From CBDCGS01 sp965216915 (GTDB lineage Bacteria > Pseudomonadota > Alphaproteobacteria > UBA828): DNA of 64,000 nt. The DNA lies in assembly GCA_965216915.1 (NCBI GenBank), contig CBDCGS010000011.1:496001-560000 (forward strand). The letters are read 5' to 3'. Each line of letters begins with the position of its first letter. Position 1 is the first letter of the stretch. Both the position numbers and the translations under genes were made by a program. The notes under the pieces are model-generated. The model saw only the letters and a list, made by a program, of their open reading frames with translations. It was not told where the DNA came from and did not search any database. This document shows positions 25,117 to 33,278 of the stretch, piece after piece.

Positions 25117-27602
25117 CGTTGGGCGAGGGCGCGTTGGGCGCGGGCGACGACCGGCTCTCCCGGCTCGGCCTGTTCGTCGCCGTGGCGCTCCTTTCGGGCG
25201 CCGCGCTCGGCTACGAAGTCCTGCTGACGCGCCTCCTCGCGATCGTCCATTGGCATCATTTCGCCTACATGATCATCAGCGTGGCGCTGCTCGGGTTCGG
25301 CGCCGCGGGGACGTTCGTGGCATTGTGGCAACGTCCGCTGCTCGCCCGCTATCGGGGCGTGTTCACAATGGCCGCGCTCGGCTTCGGCATTGGTGCGCCG
25401 CTCGCATTTGGCGCGGCCCAGCGCGTCCCCTTCAACACCCTCGAGATCGGTTGGAACGACGCGCAGCTCGCCTGGCTGCTCGCTTTGTACCTCATTTTGG
25501 CCTTGCCGTTTTTGTGCGCGGCGACGGCGCTTGCGCTCGCCTTTCGCGTGTATGCCGCTCGAGCCGGGGCGCTATACCGGTCGGACCTTCTGGGCGCGGG
25601 CGGCGGCGCGCTCGGCATTGTTCTGCTGCTGGGCGTGGTGCCCAGTCACTGGGCGCTCGTTGTGGTCGGTGGCCTCGGGATCGTGGCGGCGGGGCTGGTT
25701 GGCCTGAGTTCGGTACGCCGGGCGGGCGGGCGGGCCGCCCTCGTCGCAACGTGCATCGGTGCGCTCGCCCTCGTGGCGGGGGTGCAGGACTGGCTTCGCC
25801 CCGTGCCGTCGCCGTTCAAAGGCCTCAGCCTTGCCTTGACGGCACCGGATGCGCGAATCGTTGCCGAGCGCCACGGTGCCCTCGGCTGGCTCGCCGTCGT
25901 CGAGAGCCCGACCGTGCCGATCCGCCACGCGCCGGGCCTCAGCCTGCTGGCGCCGGTCGGGCCGCCGGGACAACTCGGCATCTTCACCGACGGCGACGCC
26001 CTTTCACCGATTGCGCCCGCCGAGGCCGATCTCCGCTACCTCGAGGCCGAAACCGCCGCCCTGCCCTACCACCTGGCGGCGGCTCCACGCGTGCTGGTGC
26101 TCGGTGCGGGTGGCGGAACCGAGGTGTTGCGCGCACGCCACCATGGTGCGGCGATGATCGACGCGGTGGAGCTCAACCCCAATATGGTGGAGCTGCTCCG
26201 CGGCCCGTTTGCCGTTTACGCCGGACGACCGTTCGACCGCACCGATGTGCGCCTTCACGTCGCTGATGCGCGCGCCTTCGTCGCCGGTAGCGACCGGTCG
26301 TGGGATGTTGTTCAGCTCGCGCTGCTCGACTCGTTCAGCGCCGCGTCGGCCGGCGTCTATGCCTTGGATGAATCGACGCTCTACACGGTCGAGGCCATCG
26401 AGGGTTTGATCGCGCGGTTGGCGCCGGGCGGCACGCTGGCTATCACCCGATGGCTCAAGCTGCCGCCCCGCGATTCCCTCAAGCTCGTCGCGACCGCCGC
26501 CGCTGCCTTGACTGAACGGGGTGCGAGCGACCCGGCCGCACACATTGCGATGATCCGCGGCTGGAAAACCACCACGCTCATGGTCAAGGCCGAGCCTCTG
26601 AGCACCGCCGACATCGCAAGCACGCGCGCTTTCGCGCGCCGCTACGCCTTTGATCTGGTGTGGCATCCCGGCCTTGCGGAGACGGACGCGAACCGGTTCA
26701 ACCGTCTGGCCGAGCCGGTGTTCTACGATGGCGCGCGGGCCCTTTTGAGCGCCGAGGCTGCGGACTTCATCGATCGCTACAAGTTCGCGCTCGCGCCTGC
26801 GACTGACGACCGGCCGTTCTTCTTCCACACGCTCAAGTGGCGCACCTTGCCCGAGCTCTACACGCTCCGCGAACAGGGCGGGCTGCCGCTCGTCGAGTGG
26901 GGCTTCGTGATCCTGGTTGCCGCCCTCGTGCAATCCCTTGTTGTCGGCGTGGTGCTCGCGCTGATGCCTCTCGCGCGCCGACGCCGGCGCACAGCAGCGG
27001 GTGCGCCACGCTGGCGCGTTCTTTGCTACTTCACCGCGATCGGGCTCGCCTTCCTCTTCATCGAGATCGCGCTGATGCAGCGCTTCGCGACGTTCCTAGG
27101 GCACCCGCTCTATGCCATCGCCGTCGTGCTGGCAGCACTCCTGATCTTCGCCGGCCTCGGTGCCGGGGCGATCGACTGGCTCGCGCGGCGCAGCGGCCGG
27201 ATACCACCGATCTGGATCGTGATAACGCTGATCGTGGGGATCGGAACGGTCGAGCTCGCCCTGTTGCCGCCACTCCTCGAGGCTACCCAAGCCTGGCCGA
27301 CCGGGGGTCGAATCGTCCTGGTGCTCGTCGTTCTCGCCCCGCTCGGGATGCTGCTCGGGATGCCGTTCCCGATGGGGCTCAAGGCGCTCGGCGCCACGGC
27401 GCCGGATGATGTGCCATGGGCCTGGGCGATCAACGGCTGCGCGTCGGTGATAAGCGCGGTGCTTGCAGCCTTGATTGCGGTGCATATCGGCTTCACGCTT
27501 GTGATGGTGTGCGCGCTCGCGCTTTATCTGCTCGCGGCGCTCACGTTTGTGACGGGCGCGTCGCTCGGCCCGCGAACGACCGCCGAGATGAGGGACGGAT
27601 GA
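25113..27602 (+). CDS. Membrane protein with internal spermidine-synthase-like domain
   Basis: 829 aa. About seven membrane segments lie at the N-terminus (residues ~18-230, opening SGAALGYEVLLTRLLA), then a soluble Rossmann methyltransferase/spermidine-synthase-like domain (~320-470) with VLVLGAGGGTEVLRA, the acidic VELNPNMVE and ALLDSFSAASAGVYAL. About six more segments follow to the C-terminus. The acidic residues that bind the aminopropyl donor in true SpeE cannot be confirmed, so polyamine synthesis should not be assumed. The TTG start overlaps the isoaspartyl methyltransferase stop (TTGA) and the stop overlaps the next ATG (ATGA), so the three genes are translationally coupled. Confidence 0.82.
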   Translation: MTLGEGALGAGDDRLSRLGLFVAVALLSGAALGYEVLLTRLLAIVHWHHFAYMIISVALLGFGAAGTFVALWQRPLLARYRGVFTMAALGFGIGAPLAFGAAQRVPFNTLEIGWNDAQLAWLLALYLILALPFLCAATALALAFRVYAARAGALYRSDLLGAGGGALGIVLLLGVVPSHWALVVVGGLGIVAAGLVGLSSVRRAGGRAALVATCIGALALVAGVQDWLRPVPSPFKGLSLALTAPDARIVAERHGALGWLAVVESPTVPIRHAPGLSLLAPVGPPGQLGIFTDGDALSPIAPAEADLRYLEAETAALPYHLAAAPRVLVLGAGGGTEVLRARHHGAAMIDAVELNPNMVELLRGPFAVYAGRPFDRTDVRLHVADARAFVAGSDRSWDVVQLALLDSFSAASAGVYALDESTLYTVEAIEGLIARLAPGGTLAITRWLKLPPRDSLKLVATAAAALTERGASDPAAHIAMIRGWKTTTLMVKAEPLSTADIASTRAFARRYAFDLVWHPGLAETDANRFNRLAEPVFYDGARALLSAEAADFIDRYKFALAPATDDRPFFFHTLKWRTLPELYTLREQGGLPLVEWGFVILVAALVQSLVVGVVLALMPLARRRRRTAAGAPRWRVLCYFTAIGLAFLFIEIALMQRFATFLGHPLYAIAVVLAALLIFAGLGAGAIDWLARRSGRIPPIWIVITLIVGIGTVELALLPPLLEATQAWPTGGRIVLVLVVLAPLGMLLGMPFPMGLKALGATAPDDVPWAWAINGCASVISAVLAALIAVHIGFTLVMVCALALYLLAALTFVTGASLGPRTTAEMRDG

Positions 27603-28318
27603 AGTTTTTGGTCTTGCAGCACATTGCCGTGGAACATCCGGGCATTTTTCGCACCTTCATGAAAGCCGACGGCGTTGCCTGGGACACGGTGGAGCTCGAC
27701 GAAGGTGACACGATTCCGTCCCTCGAAGGCTACGACGCCATCTTCTCGATGGGGGGGCCGATGGACGTGTTCGACGAGGCGGAGCACCCCTGGCTCATCG
27801 ACGAGAAGGCCGCCATCCGAGAGGCCGTCGTCGAGCGGGACATGCCGTTTCTCGGGGTCTGCCTCGGCCATCAGCTGCTCGCCGAAGCGCTGGGTGGGAC
27901 GGTGGGCCGCATGGCCGAGCCCGAGGTCGGGATCATGAGCGTGCGCCTCACCGAGGCCGGCCACGCCGACCCCCTGCTCAAGGGGCTCGACAACGCGGTG
28001 ACTTGCCTACAGTGGCACGGCTGCGAGGTGGTGGAGATGCCCGAGAACAGCGTCGTATTGGCGCGCTCGGACGTCTGTCCGATCCAGGCCTTTCGCGTGG
28101 GCGCACGGGCCTACGGATTGCAGTATCACGTGGAGTTGACCGACACCACGATTGGGGATTGGGCGGCGGTTCCCGCCTATGCCGCCTCGCTGGAGGCGAG
28201 CTTCGGCGCAGAGGGTTTGGCCACGCTCGAAGCGGACGCCGCAATGCACATGGCCGGCTTCAACGAGAACGCGCGCCGGCTTTACGACAATTTCGCGGCT
28301 CTGGTTCGGGCCGGCTGA
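27599..28318 (+). CDS. Class I glutamine amidotransferase domain protein (copy 2)
   Basis: 239 aa GATase1-type protein. Nucleophile Cys in LGVCLGHQLL, His-Glu in LQYHVEL, and SMGGPMDVFDE near the N-terminus. It is clearly related to the 3.8-kb copy (shared QHS/QHI opening, PWL-DEKA-IR block, RPEVGIM/AEPEVGIM). It is coupled by ATGA to the membrane protein upstream. Its last 59 bp overlap the convergent copy 3. Physiological substrate unknown; stand-alone members include gamma-glutamyl hydrolases and ammonia donors. Confidence 0.87.
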   Translation: MKFLVLQHIAVEHPGIFRTFMKADGVAWDTVELDEGDTIPSLEGYDAIFSMGGPMDVFDEAEHPWLIDEKAAIREAVVERDMPFLGVCLGHQLLAEALGGTVGRMAEPEVGIMSVRLTEAGHADPLLKGLDNAVTCLQWHGCEVVEMPENSVVLARSDVCPIQAFRVGARAYGLQYHVELTDTTIGDWAAVPAYAASLEASFGAEGLATLEADAAMHMAGFNENARRLYDNFAALVRAG

Positions 28319-29039
28319 GGTCTGACTGTAGCCACACGTCGAGGAACGCCTCGAACCAGGCGCGGACCGCGGGATCGTGGCGGTCCGCGGCGGCCTGCTG
28401 CTCGTCGGCACTTTGGGCTTCCGGTCTCGCGAGATCGCGTTGCGCGTTCTCGTGAGTCACCCAGCGCTGGAGGATGTCGGGCCGCATCTCCGGGTGGAAT
28501 TGCACCCCATAGGCAGAGCGACCGTAGCGGAACGCCTGGTTGTAGAAGGTCTCGCCGCAGGCAAGAAGCACGGCATCGCTTGGCAGGTCGAAGCCGTCCC
28601 GATGCCACTGATAGGCGTGGAATGGAGCCGGGAACAGGGGTGACCGTGGTTGGGCCGGGAAGATCGCATGATAGCCAACTTCAACCGTCCCGGCGGAGTG
28701 GCGCCAGACACGCCCACCGAGCGCCTGGGCCAGGAGCTGCGCGCCCAGGCATATCCCGAGAATCGGCACACCGGCGTCCGATTGTGCGCCGATCCATTCG
28801 GTCTCCGCGGTGAGAAAGGGATGCTCGTCCGTGTCCCCGACGCTCATCGGGCCGCCGAACACGACCGTCGCGACGAACCCCTCGGGCCTGCCGTCGACCA
28901 GGCGCGGCAGCGGATCGCCGAGCAGCGGGCAGCAAACGTCCGTCGCGTAGCCCCGCGCCCTGAGCGCATCGCCGACCGCACCCGACGAGGCCGCCTCCGA
29001 ATGGGTGACCAGAACGATTCGCTCGGATTTCCGATGCAT
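28260..29039 (-). CDS. Class I glutamine amidotransferase domain protein (copy 3)
   Basis: 259 aa. Cys in LGICLGAQLLA, His-Glu in YGVQFHPEM, VVFGGPMSVGD in the oxyanion region. More divergent from the other two and with an extra C-terminal tail. Related proteins are often annotated as GMP synthase-like. It is convergent with copy 2 and the two coding regions overlap by 59 bp. It may be truncated at its upstream side in regulation only: no strong ribosome site is visible before the ATG. The 248 bp to the divergent antiporter gene hold no other gene. Confidence 0.83.
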   Translation of the reverse strand: MHRKSERIVLVTHSEAASSGAVGDALRARGYATDVCCPLLGDPLPRLVDGRPEGFVATVVFGGPMSVGDTDEHPFLTAETEWIGAQSDAGVPILGICLGAQLLAQALGGRVWRHSAGTVEVGYHAIFPAQPRSPLFPAPFHAYQWHRDGFDLPSDAVLLACGETFYNQAFRYGRSAYGVQFHPEMRPDILQRWVTHENAQRDLARPEAQSADEQQAAADRHDPAVRAWFEAFLDVWLQSDLSRPEPEPRNCRKAGARSR

Positions 29040-29287
29040 GCCGATTGCTCAAAACCGTCTCATGCGCTGGGCAAGGAGCCTCCCATAGCAGGCACCTTCC
29101 AAACCAGGCAAGAGGCCGGGAACATCGTGCGAGCGCGTCGCGCGCCGCCCGGAATTTTGCAGGTGTCGCGCTCGGGGTCGCGGTGATAGGATTCGAGGGG
29201 CAGGCGTCGTGCAAACGGCGCGCGGTACCGGGCGGCGCACAATTTGTCGCCGTAGCCCGGGGCTGAACTGCTTGGGGGGAGGTTGCC

Positions 29288-31774
29288 ATGGAGCACCAGA
29301 TTTATCTGGTCGTGCTGGGCTTGTTTGCCCTTCTCCTGATCGCGAGCCTGCTGCACCCGCTCTCGCGCCGCATCAACTTCCCGTTCACCGTGCTGCTTGC
29401 GCTCGCCGGCGTGGTGCTCGGCGTCATCGTGATGTTTGTGCCGAACCCGCAAAGCGCGGGACTGGTCGGCGAGTTCCTGTTCTCGCTCAAGACGCTCGAC
29501 ATCACGTCCGATGCCGTCTTCTTCTTGTTCCTGCCGGCGCTGATTTTCGAATCGGCGATGAGCATCAATGTTCGGCATCTGATGAAGGACATCTCGCCGA
29601 TTCTGATGCTTGCGGTCATCGGCCTTCTCATCTCGACCTTTGCCGTCGGCGCCGCGCTGACCTCGGTGTCCGATGTCGGTTTCGTCGCGTGCCTCCTTCT
29701 CGGTGCGATCATCTCGGCCACCGACCCGGTCGCGGTCGTCGCCATCTTCAAGGACCTCGGCGCGCCGAAACGCCTGACGATCCTGGTCGAGGGCGAGAGC
29801 CTGTTCAACGACGCGACGGCGATCGTGCTGTTCACGATCCTCGCGGGCGTCCTGATCGCAGGCACGGAGGCGAGCGCCGGCAGCGCCTTCGTCGACTTCA
29901 TCCGTGTGTTCTTTGGCGGCATTGCGGTGGGCCTCGTCGCCGCGCGGGCGGTCGCCTGGATCATCGGCCAATTGCGCAACATGCCGCTCGTCGAGATCAC
30001 GCTCACCGTGGTCTTGGCCTACCTCTCGTTCCTGATCGCGGAGCACTATCTCCACGTCTCGGGCGTCATGGCGGTGGTCACCGCGGGCCTCGTGATGGGC
30101 TCCTACGGGCGCACCAAGGTCTCGCCGGCGACCTGGCACGGCTTGCATGAGACCTGGGAGCAGCTTGGCTTCTGGGCGAACTCGCTGATTTTCTTCCTGG
30201 TCGGCATCCTGGTGCCGCAAGTGCTGAAGGATATGACCGTCGGGCAGGCGATCGCACTCATCGTGCTGGTCGCGGTGGCTTTCACCGCGCGCTTCGTCGT
30301 GCTGTTCGGCGTGCTCCCGGTGATGATCCGGATGCGGCTCGCCCAGCCGGTGAGCGCCGCCTTCCGCACCATCATGTTCTGGGGCGGCTTGCGCGGCGCC
30401 GTGTCGTTGGCGCTGGCGCTGCTGATCTTTGAGAACGCCGGTGTCTCCGAGGAGATCAAGCACTTCGTCGTCGTCATCGTCACCTGCTTCGTGCTCGTGA
30501 CGCTCTTCATCAACGCGACGACGATCCGCTTCATCATGGAGATCTTCGGGCTGGACAAGCTTTCGCCGGCAGACGCTGCGGTGCGGGACCGCGTGATGGC
30601 GCTCTCCTTGGCGGGGATCAAGGAGCAGATCCAAACCGTGACCGAGGCTCAGCAGATGGCGCCTGAGCTCAGCCGCGCGCTCGTCGATGACTATGATAGG
30701 CGACTCTCCGCGATCGAGAGCCAGATCGAGCACAGCGTCGCCCTGTCCGACGACGATCGGGTGAAGATCGGCCTCGGCACGCTGGTCAACCGCGAACGTC
30801 AGGCCTATCTGAAGCGCTTCTCCGACGGCGTGTCGTCGGACGAGATCACCCGCGCACTCCTGCACCAGGTCGACGTGCTGGAGGACGGGCTCAAGTCCGG
30901 TGGCGTCGACGGCTATGAGGCCGCGGTGCGCGAGCGCCTCGGGTTCGACCTGGGCGTGCGGCTCGCGATGACGATCCAACGCCGCTTCGGCTCGACGGCC
31001 TTGCTGGCGCGGCGGCTCGCGGAACGCTTCGAGGTGCTGATCGCCGCGCAGAGCGCCATGCGCGAGCTCAGCGCGTATGCCGCCGCGAACCTCGGCTCGG
31101 TGATCGGCGACACCGCCGTCGCGCAGCTTGAGCAGGTGCTCGCGACGCGACAAGAGCTCACTGACCGTGCGGTCGAGGCGCTCAAGCTGCAATATCCGGA
31201 TTATTACGACGCCGTTCAGCGCTGCCATCTGGGCCGCGTCGCGACCCGCCTCGAGGACCTCAACTATCGACGCATGCTAAGCGAGCAGGTAATCAGCGAG
31301 GCGATCTTCGACACGCTCCAATCCGAGTTGGATCGCCGGGCCAGCGAGCTCGACACCACGCCACAGCTCGATCTCGGCCTCGAGCCCGAGAAGATGGTCG
31401 CCAAGGTGCCGTTCTTCGAGCAGCTGGATCAGGCCCGGATCCGGGAGATCGCCGCGCAGCTCAAACCGAGGCTCGTGCTTCCCGACGAGTTCGTGGTGCG
31501 CAAAGGCGATACGGGCGATGCGATGTACTTTGTCTCGACCGGCGCCGTCGAGGTCCAAGTCGCCGGTGGCGAGCCGGTTCGCATCGGAAGCGGCGACTTC
31601 TTCGGCGAGATCGCGCTGGTGCGTGAGACACCGCGCGTCGCCGATGTTCGCGCTCTCGGTTATTGCCAGGTCCTCGCGCTTTATGCTCGCGATTTCAGGC
31701 GGCTCATGGAGCGCAACCCGGACCTGCGGGAGACCATTGAGCGGGTCGCCGCGGAACGGCTCAGCGACGGCTGA
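29288..31774 (+). CDS. Na+/H+ antiporter (CPA1/NhaP-type) with C-terminal cyclic-nucleotide-binding domain
   Basis: 828 aa. Residues ~1-415 form 12-13 membrane segments with the ion-site region ISATDPVAVVAIFKDLGAP and LVEGESLFNDATAIVLF. A long cytosolic helical region (~430-700) leads to a cNMP-binding domain (~705-815) containing the phosphate-binding cassette signature FFGEIALVRETPRVADV. The antiporter would exchange Na+ or K+ for H+ and be gated or tuned by cAMP or cGMP. A strong GGGGGGAGG precedes the ATG. An adenylate cyclase lies at 20.5 kb, but there is no direct operon link. Confidence 0.9.
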   Translation: MEHQIYLVVLGLFALLLIASLLHPLSRRINFPFTVLLALAGVVLGVIVMFVPNPQSAGLVGEFLFSLKTLDITSDAVFFLFLPALIFESAMSINVRHLMKDISPILMLAVIGLLISTFAVGAALTSVSDVGFVACLLLGAIISATDPVAVVAIFKDLGAPKRLTILVEGESLFNDATAIVLFTILAGVLIAGTEASAGSAFVDFIRVFFGGIAVGLVAARAVAWIIGQLRNMPLVEITLTVVLAYLSFLIAEHYLHVSGVMAVVTAGLVMGSYGRTKVSPATWHGLHETWEQLGFWANSLIFFLVGILVPQVLKDMTVGQAIALIVLVAVAFTARFVVLFGVLPVMIRMRLAQPVSAAFRTIMFWGGLRGAVSLALALLIFENAGVSEEIKHFVVVIVTCFVLVTLFINATTIRFIMEIFGLDKLSPADAAVRDRVMALSLAGIKEQIQTVTEAQQMAPELSRALVDDYDRRLSAIESQIEHSVALSDDDRVKIGLGTLVNRERQAYLKRFSDGVSSDEITRALLHQVDVLEDGLKSGGVDGYEAAVRERLGFDLGVRLAMTIQRRFGSTALLARRLAERFEVLIAAQSAMRELSAYAAANLGSVIGDTAVAQLEQVLATRQELTDRAVEALKLQYPDYYDAVQRCHLGRVATRLEDLNYRRMLSEQVISEAIFDTLQSELDRRASELDTTPQLDLGLEPEKMVAKVPFFEQLDQARIREIAAQLKPRLVLPDEFVVRKGDTGDAMYFVSTGAVEVQVAGGEPVRIGSGDFFGEIALVRETPRVADVRALGYCQVLALYARDFRRLMERNPDLRETIERVAAERLSDG

Positions 31775-31863
31775 GCCCCCAACCGCGCACGACACACCCC
31801 CATCCGACTTAACTCGTTGTTATCCAAGGCGTTTAACGTGCCCTTAAGTGCCGATAGCGCATC

Positions 31864-32124
31864 ATGATGAGCGATAGGGTTAATCGTGCGGTGTTCGGAG
31901 GACTCCTCGATATGTTGTCAAATCGCTCGATCGAAACGCTTCTGGATCTGGCCGAGAACAAGCTCTCGGCGATTGTGCCTTTCGACCGCGACGACATGCG
32001 CGAGATTCGGACGTTGGAGCTTTGCATCGAGGAGCTGCGCGCGCTCAAGACGGGCGGACGGGACGGTCAGGCGAAGGGCCGACCGCGTGCACCCAAGCGC
32101 GAGCCCCAGCGCCTATCGGCCTGA
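31864..32124 (+). CDS. Small conserved-looking hypothetical protein
   Basis: 86 aa beginning with ATGATG. A mainly helical N-terminal part (LDMLSNRSIETLLDLAENKL, then DDMREIRTLELCIEELRALK) is followed by a basic, Arg/Lys-rich tail. Codon use matches genuine genes here, but no family is recognised and no clear ribosome site is seen. It lies between the antiporter and the IS630 element. Confidence 0.5.
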   Translation: MMSDRVNRAVFGGLLDMLSNRSIETLLDLAENKLSAIVPFDRDDMREIRTLELCIEELRALKTGGRDGQAKGRPRAPKREPQRLSA

Positions 32125-32242
32125 CGAGCTGCCCGCGCACCGCCCGACGGTGGTGCCAAACCTCTCTCTCATTGGAATTGACGCCAGTGCGTCGTCGCAG
32201 GTGATTCCGCCTACTTGGGATTTGCTCTAGAGCGTGATCCAT

Positions 32243-32809
32243 CTAGATTGAAGCGTATCCGGCATTTCGGATGAAGTTTTGGCATTCCTGAGGGCTGACG
32301 TTGTCGAGCAATTTGCCGATGCGCTGCCAGGTTGCGTCAACGGTGCGTTCCTCGGCCTTGCGTAGCAAAGATTTGAGCTTGGCGAAGAGCTGCTCGATGG
32401 GGTTCAGGTCGGGCGAGTAGGGCGGCAGGAACAAGAGCTTGGCGCCGGCGGCCCGGATCGCGCGGCGAACCTGGCGCCCCTTGTGCGAACCCAGGTTATC
32501 CATGATCACGATATCGCCCGGACGGAGCGTCGGCACCAGGAACTGTTCGACATAGGCCAGGAAACTTCGGCCGTTGATCGGCCCGTCGAAGACACAGGGC
32601 GCGTCGATGCGGTCGTGACGGAGCGCGGCCAGGAAGGTCAACGTGCGCCAGCGCCCCTGCGGCACCCTGGCAAGGAGCCGCTCTCCCTTCCGGCAACGGC
32701 CATAGAGGCGCGTCATGTTGGTCTTGGCCCAGGTCTCGTCGATGAAGACCAGGCGCGTGGGATCGAGCCGGCCCTGATATTTCTTCCAGCGCGCCCGCCG
32801 GCGCACCAC
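32243..32809 (-). CDS. IS630-family transposase, catalytic DDE frame
   Basis: 188 aa from a GTG, but expected to be joined to the N-terminal frame by a shift at the A-run. Catalytic residues are Asp in LVFIDETWAKTN, Asp in IVIMDNLGSHKG and Glu in PPYSPDLNPIEQLFAKLK, an intact DDE triad. No stop occurs between the slippery run and this frame. Without frameshifting it would lack the DNA-binding domain. Confidence 0.87.
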   Translation of the reverse strand: MVRRRARWKKYQGRLDPTRLVFIDETWAKTNMTRLYGRCRKGERLLARVPQGRWRTLTFLAALRHDRIDAPCVFDGPINGRSFLAYVEQFLVPTLRPGDIVIMDNLGSHKGRQVRRAIRAAGAKLLFLPPYSPDLNPIEQLFAKLKSLLRKAEERTVDATWQRIGKLLDNVSPQECQNFIRNAGYASI

Positions 32810-32810
32810 G

Positions 32811-33185
32811 TCAGGTCGGTCCTGCTCGCTGGCGTGCAGGCTTTTTTTTGAAGTTGATGCCCTCGTCGTTCAACAAACGCCAAAGCGAGCCATAGCTCGC
32901 CCGCACCCCGCGCTCCTGCAGTTCCGAGACCAACGCACGCAGCGTGATGTCCGGTGAGGCGGCGAGCCGGTCCAGCAACCAGTCGCGCTCGCCAAGCAGC
33001 AAACGCGGCAGCCGGCTGCCCATCGGCTTCGCAGCAACGCTGCCCGTCGCTCGGTAGCGCTGCGACCACTTCACAACGCTCGAAACGCTCACACCAAAGT
33101 GAGACGCAACCTCCCGAACAGGCTGACCCGCCTCAACCCGAGCAACAACACGAGAACGAAGATCCTCCGAATAGGCTCGTGCCAT
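32811..33185 (-). CDS. IS630-family transposase, N-terminal frame
   Basis: 124 aa with two helix-turn-helix units (SEDLRSRVVARVEAGQPV, HFGVSVSSVVKWSQRY) and the winged-helix ITLRALVSELQERGVRASY. The frame runs into AACTTCAAAAAAAAGCC, an eight-A run. Skipping one A there would continue as KKSLHASEQDRPDV into the catalytic frame. This is either programmed frameshifting, as known in some IS630 elements, or a mutation. Confidence 0.85.
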   Translation of the reverse strand: MARAYSEDLRSRVVARVEAGQPVREVASHFGVSVSSVVKWSQRYRATGSVAAKPMGSRLPRLLLGERDWLLDRLAASPDITLRALVSELQERGVRASYGSLWRLLNDEGINFKKKPARQRAGPT

Positions 33186-33278
33186 CCATACTGGCCTCCT
33201 TCTCCAGCCAGCATCTTGAATCAGTTTTCTCGCCCCTTGGGAATCCCCACAAACGATTCAACTAAACTGAATCGTGCT

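Noticed and set aside
29060..31228. 722-residue open frame on the minus strand opposite the antiporter
   Set aside because: Highly charged, repetitive translation typical of antisense frames in GC-rich genes.
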